DNA from: UMGS1532 sp045590175
Lineage (GTDB): Bacteria; Bacillota; Clostridia; Oscillospirales; Acutalibacteraceae
Direction: 5' to 3'
DNA length: 5,665 nt
NCBI GenBank assembly: GCA_045590175.1
Contig: JAZNQM010000180.1
Coordinates: 1-5,665, forward strand
This document shows positions 1 through 3,727 of this stretch, piece after piece. Both the position numbers and the translations under genes were made by a program. Position 1 is the stretch's first letter, and each line of letters opens with the position of its first letter. Below the pieces are notes generated by a model, which was not told where the DNA came from, searched no databases, and worked only from the letters and a program-made list of their open reading frames with translations.

Positions 1-1409
1 TCTGCCAAGAAGTCTCTTGCATTCAAAAGATCCTGCTCAAGGGTAGGAATCTGCTGCTCGAGAGTATAGTCACGATAAACGTCGGGCTCGGCAGAAGTAA
101 CAGAAATAATCTGACGATAAATATCGTTGAGATTAAGAACTGCCTGCTGGATATTACGCATAACAACGTTCATCTCAGCGGTAGTACAGGCAAGAGAAAG
201 CATATTCTCGCCTTCGTTGAGATAAACATAGTAATCCTGCGGAGCATCCTTGTCTCCGTTGCCGAGAGTGAGCATATACCAACCCTGACGATACTTGAAC
301 TTGATCTGCTCTGCTTCCTTGAAAGGTATTACACCGTTAATCTTAAGGGTTCTGTATGAGTTCATACCTGCATTGAAGTTCTGTCTTGCACGGAAGGAAA
401 GCTTATAAAGACCAGCCTTCTTTGCATTGACTTTCCAGATGATCTCATAACCATTGGTAGCCCAGTTGGTCTGACCGATAGTGTTGAATCTGGTGTATGC
501 AGGATCACAAGGCTCGGTTGCGGAACCGGATTTATCATATGTAGGATACAGAACAATATTATTCTTAGCATAAGTTTGTTCTGCCTGCTGCTTGATGGTT
601 AAATCTTCACCATCGGAGGTTTTAACATAATCAGCATCGGTGAAATTAGAGATATAATCAGCGTAACTGATGGTTTCTGCTTTATTGCCGAAATGGATAG
701 CAGAAAAAGCAACAGCCTCTCTGTCTAATTCGAATCTGATTTTATGTGTGCCCGCAGTCAGATAGAACTGATAAGGTTCAGGGTATGAACCACGAATATC
801 GATAAGGTCGCGGGAAGTCCACATCTGCTTTTCCTTCTGAGAAGGACGAATATCGTCGGAAATCAAATTCTCATCAGGATTCTCAAAATAGCTACCTTCA
901 GGAACGCCTGCAGGATCAATATCATCCTCCCAGATTCTGGGCAGAGTCATCTGCTGAGCTTCAATAAAAGGAAGCTTACCGTCAATTTTCACGGTAACCT
1001 CGATATCCTTTTCCTTGTGTTTAACCTGATAGTAGTCGATACCAATACCATAAGTACCTGTCTGGGGTACAGTAACCTCGTACTCTACCCACTCATTGTT
1101 GGGATCCAAAACAACAGCCTTAACACCGTCAAAGGTTTCAACCTTTGCAGAATCAGCCTTCTTAAAGTCTGTTCCTTTTACAGTGACAAAGTTGATGTAC
1201 TTGTTCTCACCCGAGAAATAGTGGTTATAATAGTCATAGTAAGAGTTCTTTTCAGAGCCTTCTACGAACTGACTGATAACCGCTTGAGTTTCCTCGTTGA
1301 GCTGGGTATCAACTTCTGCATTTTGGTTCGCAAATGCTGTAAGTGATGTGGAGAAAGAGGTTACAAAAAGCAGTAAACTCATTCCCAAGCAAATTACCCT
1401 TTTGCGCAT
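1..1409 (-). CDS. Secreted N-terminal part of a probable large extracellular sugar solute-binding protein (partial, C-terminus off window)
   Basis: The frame is open from the ATG at 1409 to the left edge (469 codons, no stop). A perfect AGGAGG (1417-1422) lies 7 nt before the ATG. Residues 1-27 form a Sec signal peptide: MRKR, a hydrophobic core LLLFV, and a probable cleavage after TAFA before N28. No lipobox Cys is suitably placed, as C7 is too near the N-terminus, so the protein is probably not a lipoprotein. Two similar beta-sandwich-like modules follow, at about 95-240 and 311-410. They share the pattern KI(D/N)G-x2-PF-x-EA-x-Q (141-153 and 356-368), then an aromatic/Gly stretch and a Y-x-(F/V)-YL-x2-G segment. 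From about 411 the sequence looks helical. From memory, this layout matches N-terminal regions of oversized (over 900 residue) family-1 solute-binding proteins beside sugar ABC permeases in Paenibacillus and Clostridia. The binding-protein domain itself is not visible, so it could instead be another secreted carbohydrate-binding protein. Confidence 0.72.
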   Translation of the reverse strand, partial: MRKRVICLGMSLLLFVTSFSTSLTAFANQNAEVDTQLNEETQAVISQFVEGSEKNSYYDYYNHYFSGENKYINFVTVKGTDFKKADSAKVETFDGVKAVVLDPNNEWVEYEVTVPQTGTYGIGIDYYQVKHKEKDIEVTVKIDGKLPFIEAQQMTLPRIWEDDIDPAGVPEGSYFENPDENLISDDIRPSQKEKQMWTSRDLIDIRGSYPEPYQFYLTAGTHKIRFELDREAVAFSAIHFGNKAETISYADYISNFTDADYVKTSDGEDLTIKQQAEQTYAKNNIVLYPTYDKSGSATEPCDPAYTRFNTIGQTNWATNGYEIIWKVNAKKAGLYKLSFRARQNFNAGMNSYRTLKINGVIPFKEAEQIKFKYRQGWYMLTLGNGDKDAPQDYYVYLNEGENMLSLACTTAEMNVVMRNIQQAVLNLNDIYRQIISVTSAEPDVYRDYTLEQQIPTLEQDLLNARDFLA

Positions 1410-1420
1410 TGTTCAGCCTC

Positions 1421-1457
1421 CTAAAAATTGATTGTTGCTAAAATTACTTTGATGTTG
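1421..1457. repeat. Degenerate tandem direct repeat next to the ribosome-binding site
   Basis: On the plus strand, CTAAAAATTGATTGTTG (1421-1437) is followed directly by a 20-bp copy (1438-1457) that starts CTAAAATT, ends GATGTTG and carries a small insertion. The first copy overlaps the last bases of the AGGAGG site of the secreted-protein gene. It could be an old duplication in the 5' UTR or chance similarity in AT-rich DNA. No function can be assigned. Confidence 0.4.
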
Positions 1458-1477
1458 ACAAACAGTGTTTCCGTGCA

Positions 1478-1538
1478 CAACCAACTCATCCCCATCATTT
1501 ATATAAAACGCTACAAAACGATGGTGAGTTTTTGGTTA
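1478..1538 (-). promoter_or_regulatory. Long imperfect hairpin in the predicted 5' UTR of the secreted-protein gene
   Basis: Read on the minus strand, three helices stack. AACC (1537-1534) pairs with GGTT (1482-1479). AACTCA (1530-1525) pairs with TGAGTT (1488-1483). CCATCGTTT (1524-1516) pairs with AAATGATGG (1500-1492), including one G-U pair. That gives about 19 pairs with two 3-nt bulges on opposite sides (AAA at 1533-1531, GGA at 1491-1489) and a 15-nt apical loop. No U-tract follows, so it is not an intrinsic terminator. It sits 69 nt upstream of the ATG, inside the transcript predicted from the promoter at 1592-1619. It could be an mRNA-stabilising leader, a protein-binding element or a cis-regulatory RNA. 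I recognise no known riboswitch class. Confidence 0.55.
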
Positions 1539-1591
1539 ATTTACACATCGACACAGCATACTTTTGCCAATATCGTAAATAATCCAAATAT

Positions 1592-1619
1592 ATTTTATCA
1601 CATTTGCACGAAAAATCAA
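1592..1619 (-). promoter_or_regulatory. Candidate sigma-A promoter of the secreted-protein gene
   Basis: On the minus strand, TTGATT (1619-1614) is separated by 16 nt from TAAAAT (1597-1592). The -10 is preceded by TGA, giving an extended -10 motif. The start would be near 1585, leaving a leader of about 175 nt that contains the hairpin at 1478-1538. Confidence 0.5.
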
Positions 1620-1636
1620 GTAAAATTTACAACATT

Positions 1637-1642
1637 ATTATA
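1637..1642 (-). promoter_or_regulatory. Alternative upstream promoter: perfect TATAAT -10 box
   Basis: A perfect TATAAT lies on the minus strand, but no good -35 sits at the normal distance: TTGCGT would need a 20-nt spacer. The position of the -35 is instead taken up by the tandem 11-bp repeat at 1646-1667. That is the layout expected of an activator-dependent promoter, but TATAAT is also easily found by chance in such AT-rich DNA. Confidence 0.35.
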
Positions 1643-1645
1643 AAA

Positions 1646-1667
1646 TTTTTAATGCATTTTTAACGCA
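1646..1667 (-). repeat. Tandem 11-bp direct repeat, possible activator site
   Basis: On the minus strand, TGCGTTAAAAA (1667-1657) is followed immediately by TGCATTAAAAA (1656-1646), with one mismatch in 11. The repeat ends 3 nt before the TATAAT at 1642-1637. The 11-bp period places both copies on the same face of the helix. Direct repeats of this period across a -35 region are typical of OmpR/PhoB-family response-regulator sites. No regulator gene is visible in the window, so the assignment is inference. Confidence 0.45.
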
Positions 1668-1756
1668 ACTATACATAATCATTAAAAACGTCTGCTGAAA
1701 CTTCGGATTTGTTATTTAAAATCAACAACCAAGGGTATTTTACCATTCCAAGCACT

Positions 1757-2053
1757 TTAAATAATTATTAACAAAAGTACCAATACACCAGCAATAAGCA
1801 CTCCGCTTCCGACAATTGACAGTATAAGTTTGCTTCTATTAATATTCCTCTTGTTTTCTCTTCCTTCTTCTGCCACTGCCAGACTCCATAAATCAACGTC
1901 AGACATTTTATTTACAAGTTTTTTTGCAGAACTGCAAATTTTACCATTGGGAACATCCGCATACTCAGGTCTGATGTAAAGAACAGCTTTTTCAAAATAT
2001 TTATTTTCCGGGTCACATACTTCAATAATTTGTTTGTTGACTCCCTTAATCAA
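1757..2053 (-). CDS. Small tail-anchored membrane protein of unknown function (98 aa)
   Basis: I do not recognise this family by name. The protein has a soluble N-terminal part (1-74) with KGVNKQIIEV, a KYFEKAVLYIRPEYADVP segment and a SAKKLVNKMSDVDLWSLAVAEEG region. A basic stretch (KRNINRSK, 68-75) precedes one hydrophobic segment, about 76-98, that runs to the last residue (LLLIII). By the positive-inside rule the soluble part should be cytoplasmic and the protein C-terminally anchored. The start chosen is TTG at 2053, because GGAGG (2062-2066) stands 8 nt before it. The frame is also open to a TTG at 2104, but that codon has no ribosome site, follows a stop by one codon and overlaps a candidate -35 box. 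The gene is divergent from the OGG-like glycosylase gene. No promoter-proximal partner hints at its job. Confidence 0.72.
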   Translation of the reverse strand: MIKGVNKQIIEVCDPENKYFEKAVLYIRPEYADVPNGKICSSAKKLVNKMSDVDLWSLAVAEEGRENKRNINRSKLILSIVGSGVLIAGVLVLLLIII

Positions 2054-2061
2054 TCTTATCG

Positions 2062-2066
2062 CCTCC
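2062..2066 (-). promoter_or_regulatory. Ribosome-binding site deciding the TTG start of the small membrane protein
   Basis: GGAGG on the minus strand lies 8 nt upstream of the TTG at 2053. It favours a 98-residue product over a 115-residue reading from 2104. Confidence 0.7.
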
Positions 2067-2076
2067 GACAATCTAT

Positions 2077-2104
2077 AAAATATTATCTTCAGTATGTTTG
2101 GCAA
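2077..2104 (-). promoter_or_regulatory. Candidate promoter of the small membrane protein gene
   Basis: On the minus strand, TTGCCA (2104-2099, five of six consensus bases) is followed after 16 nt by TATTTT (2082-2077). The start would be near 2070, just ahead of the GGAGG at 2062-2066. The -35 would overlap the upstream TTG codon, again arguing against that codon as the start. Confidence 0.4.
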
Positions 2105-2117
2105 ATATTAGGGAAAT

Positions 2118-2140
2118 ATGCAAATTTTTTTAATGCAAAT
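2118..2140. repeat. Direct repeat ATGCAAAT in the divergent promoter region
   Basis: ATGCAAAT occurs at 2118-2125 and 2133-2140, 15 bp apart. A third GCAAAT lies at 2101-2106. The copies sit between the two divergent promoters, where a shared regulator could bind. The sequence is AT-rich and the repeats are short, so chance is a real alternative. Confidence 0.3.
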
Positions 2141-2152
2141 GATGAATCTGTA

Positions 2153-2161
2153 TGTTATAAT
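2153..2161 (+). promoter_or_regulatory. Extended -10 promoter of the OGG-like gene
   Basis: TGT followed by a perfect TATAAT (2156-2161) forms an extended -10 element. No good -35 is present at 16-18 nt, which extended -10 promoters tolerate. The start would be near 2168, giving a short leader of about 23 nt that carries the AGGTGG at 2181-2186. Confidence 0.6.
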
Positions 2162-2190
2162 GAATTTAATAATTAATATGAGGTGGTAAT

Positions 2191-2997
2191 TTGAATATAG
2201 AAATAAAAAACATAAATTGCCTTGACCTCGCAGAAACTTTAGACTGCGGGCAGGCCTTTCGTTGGAAAGAAACCAATGACGGTCGTTGGTACGGAATAGC
2301 TCACGGTAAAGAGATAGAACTCTCTTTGAATGGCGGAACATTAACTCTTTATGACACCACTCAAGAGGACTTCGAAAATATATGGTCTGATTACCTCGAC
2401 CTCAACAGAGATTATGCCGCTATTGAGAAGGTTATAAGCAGCGATGATACACTCTCAAAAATGTATAAGCTTTGCAACGGTGTTCGTGTCCTCAATCAGG
2501 AACCTTGGGAGACTCTTTGCTCCTTTATCATATCTCAAAACAATAACATCAAAAGAATCAAAGGAATTATTGAACGTCTCTGCGAAACATACGGAACCAA
2601 ATTAAATAACGGATACTCCTTCCCTGCCGCCGAAAGAATTGCTATACTTACCGTTGAAGATTTAGCACCATTACGTTGCGGCTTCAGAGCAAAATATATT
2701 CTTGATGCGGCAAAACGAGTAGCAAGCGGAGAAATTGATTTTGACTACATAAAAACTTTGCCGATTGACGAAGCCAGAAGCGAGCTAACAAAGATATATG
2801 GTGTGGGTGACAAGGTTGCCGACTGCACCCTGCTATTTGGTTTAGGATTTGCTGAGGCTTTTCCAAAGGATGTGTGGATAAAGCGTGCTATGCCTCTGCT
2901 CTTCCCTAACGGACTCCCCGAGGGCTGCCACGGTATCGAGGGCATAATTCAACAATACATTTTCTCCTATGCACGAAAAACTAAATTAGATATATAG
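2191..2997 (+). CDS. ogg: OGG1-family 8-oxoguanine DNA glycosylase / AP lyase
   Basis: This 268-residue protein should excise 8-oxoguanine from DNA and nick the abasic site, the first step of base-excision repair. Residues 13-25 carry the OGG_N hallmark ending CGQAFRW, with G20 matching human Gly42. S115-R122 (SQNNNIKR) matches the conserved SNNNIxR segment. The helix-hairpin-helix motif is at about 199-212 (YGVGDKVADC), with catalytic Lys at K208 and the essential Asp at D227 in PKDVW. The K-to-D spacing of 19 equals that of human OGG1 (K249/D268). The start is TTG at 2191: AGGTGG (2181-2186) precedes it by 4 nt, a short spacing, while the ATG at 2178 meets a stop after two codons and the next in-frame ATG would remove 90 residues. 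Tandem stops TAG-TAA end the gene. It is transcribed divergently from the small membrane protein gene and converges on ung. Confidence 0.93.
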   Translation: MNIEIKNINCLDLAETLDCGQAFRWKETNDGRWYGIAHGKEIELSLNGGTLTLYDTTQEDFENIWSDYLDLNRDYAAIEKVISSDDTLSKMYKLCNGVRVLNQEPWETLCSFIISQNNNIKRIKGIIERLCETYGTKLNNGYSFPAAERIAILTVEDLAPLRCGFRAKYILDAAKRVASGEIDFDYIKTLPIDEARSELTKIYGVGDKVADCTLLFGLGFAEAFPKDVWIKRAMPLLFPNGLPEGCHGIEGIIQQYIFSYARKTKLDI

Positions 2998-3000
2998 TAA

Positions 3001-3036
3001 AAACCGCTTGAATGGACCAATCCAAACAAGCGGTTT
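3001..3036. terminator. Bidirectional intrinsic terminator between the OGG-like gene and ung
   Basis: AAACCGCTTG (3001-3010) and CAAGCGGTTT (3027-3036) form a perfect 10-bp stem. Inside, TGGA (3013-3016) pairs with TCCA (3021-3024) beyond an AA/AA internal loop, leaving a CCAA tetraloop. Downstream of the stem the plus strand reads TTTAATT, while the minus strand has a run of five T, so it should work better for ung. It begins directly after the tandem stop codons of the glycosylase gene and 8 bp from the ung stop. Confidence 0.88.
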
Positions 3037-3043
3037 AATTCAT

Positions 3044-3709
3044 TTATATTTGCCAATCGATGGGAGTTTGTCCCGAAGCCATAAGTAATTCATTGGCCTT
3101 TGAAAAATGCTTACATCCAAAAAAGCCATTATAGGCAGACAGAGGACTTGGGTGCACGGTTTCAAGCTTATGGTGAATCGGGTTGGTTATGACCTTAGCC
3201 TTTGTCTTGGCATTTGCTCCCCAAAGCAAAAATACAACAGTGGTTTCTTTGTTGTTAAGTTCGGCGATAACTCGGTCGGTGAAATTTTCCCAGCCTTTGC
3301 CTTTGTGACTGTTGGGTTGACTTTCACGGACTGTAAGAACATTGTTGAGCATCAGTACTCCTTGCTCTGCCCAGTGGGTCAAGCAACCGTGGTTGGGAAT
3401 ATTAAAGCCAATATCCGAAGCTAATTCCTTATACATATTCTTTAAGGAAGGCGGCGGCTCTATCCCCTTCTTCACAGAGAAACAAAGTCCATGTGCCTGA
3501 CCTGCTCCGTGGTAAGGGTCCTGACCGATTATAACCACCTTGGTGTCTTTGAAAGAAGTGTATTTCAATGCGTTGAAAATATCGCCCATCGCCGGATATA
3601 CAGTGTGTTTATGATATTCGGCTCTGAGGTACTCTCTCAACAACATATAATAAGGCTTGTTAAACTCATCCTTTAAGATATTGTCCCAATCATTTCCCAA
3701 ATTTACCAT
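3044..3709 (-). CDS. ung: Uracil-DNA glycosylase, family 1
   Basis: The product removes uracil from DNA arising by cytosine deamination or dUMP incorporation, starting base-excision repair in the cytoplasm. At 221 residues it has normal family length. The water-activating loop GQDPYHG is at 62-68, with the catalytic Asp at D64. F77 (in HGLCF) fits the uracil-stacking Phe, N122 (LNNVLTV) the uracil-specifying Asn, and HPSPLS at 186-191 is the minor-groove loop with catalytic H186. PPPSLKN (85-91) and LLWGA (161-165) are also family signatures. ATG at 3709 is chosen because AAAGGA (3718-3723) lies 8 nt upstream; an in-frame TTG at 3715 would be only 2 nt from it. The gene starts 18 nt after the stop of the GH116 gene, so co-transcription is likely. 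Nothing key is missing. Confidence 0.97.
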   Translation of the reverse strand: MVNLGNDWDNILKDEFNKPYYMLLREYLRAEYHKHTVYPAMGDIFNALKYTSFKDTKVVIIGQDPYHGAGQAHGLCFSVKKGIEPPPSLKNMYKELASDIGFNIPNHGCLTHWAEQGVLMLNNVLTVRESQPNSHKGKGWENFTDRVIAELNNKETTVVFLLWGANAKTKAKVITNPIHHKLETVHPSPLSAYNGFFGCKHFSKANELLMASGQTPIDWQI

Positions 3710-3717
3710 AATCAACG

Positions 3718-3723
3718 TCCTTT
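3718..3723 (-). promoter_or_regulatory. Ribosome-binding site deciding the ung start
   Basis: AAAGGA on the minus strand lies in the 18-nt gap after the GH116 stop, 8 nt from the ATG at 3709. The alternative TTG at 3715 is too close to be used. Confidence 0.65.
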
Positions 3724-3727
3724 GAGT

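Larger units (their letters stand above)
1410..1756. other. 347-bp AT-rich non-coding leader and promoter region
   Basis: I find no convincing gene on either strand here. Short open frames are AT-rich and lack ribosome sites. The region separates the small membrane protein gene from the secreted-protein gene on the same strand, and it is unusually long. It contains, in minus-strand order: a tandem 11-bp direct repeat, a TATAAT box, a second promoter with an extended -10, a long imperfect hairpin, a degenerate tandem repeat and the AGGAGG. I see no strong intrinsic terminator behind the membrane protein gene; the only small inverted repeat there, GGTA-TTT-TACC at 1734-1744, is too weak. Confidence 0.8.

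Noticed and set aside
1017..1346. Plus-strand open frame of 109 codons
   Set aside because: It lies antisense to the well-supported secreted protein, with no ribosome site and no recognisable protein features.
1501..1520. CcpA cre-like site around GTAGCGTTTTAT
   Set aside because: Aligned on its CG centre it mismatches the conserved positions of the cre consensus.
1478..1538. The leader hairpin as an intrinsic terminator
   Set aside because: No T-run follows the stem on the minus strand; the next bases are GTGCACGGAAAC.
1428..1643. Plus-strand open frame of 71 codons in the leader region
   Set aside because: It has no Shine-Dalgarno sequence, an unremarkable composition for translated AT-rich DNA, and runs through the hairpin and both minus-strand promoters.
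1734..1744. GGTA-TTT-TACC inverted repeat as terminator of the small membrane protein gene
   Set aside because: A 4-bp stem with a 3-nt loop and no adjacent T-run is too weak; read-through or an unseen terminator is possible.
1410..1756. CRISPR-like or mobile-element ends in the repeat-rich leader
   Set aside because: The repeats are short, few, unevenly spaced and without spacers; there are no long terminal inverted repeats or transposase.
2054..2104. A longer 115-residue form of the small membrane protein starting with TTG at 2104
   Set aside because: There is no ribosome site before 2104, a stop lies one codon upstream, and the codon overlaps a candidate -35 box. The TTG at 2053 has GGAGG at 8 nt.
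2108..2341. Minus-strand open frame of 77 codons over the ogg start
   Set aside because: It is antisense to conserved OGG_N codons and to the ogg promoter and lacks a ribosome site.
3710..3715. A TTG start for ung at 3715
   Set aside because: It is only 2 nt from AAAGGA; the ATG at 3709 has normal spacing and gives the usual family N-terminus.
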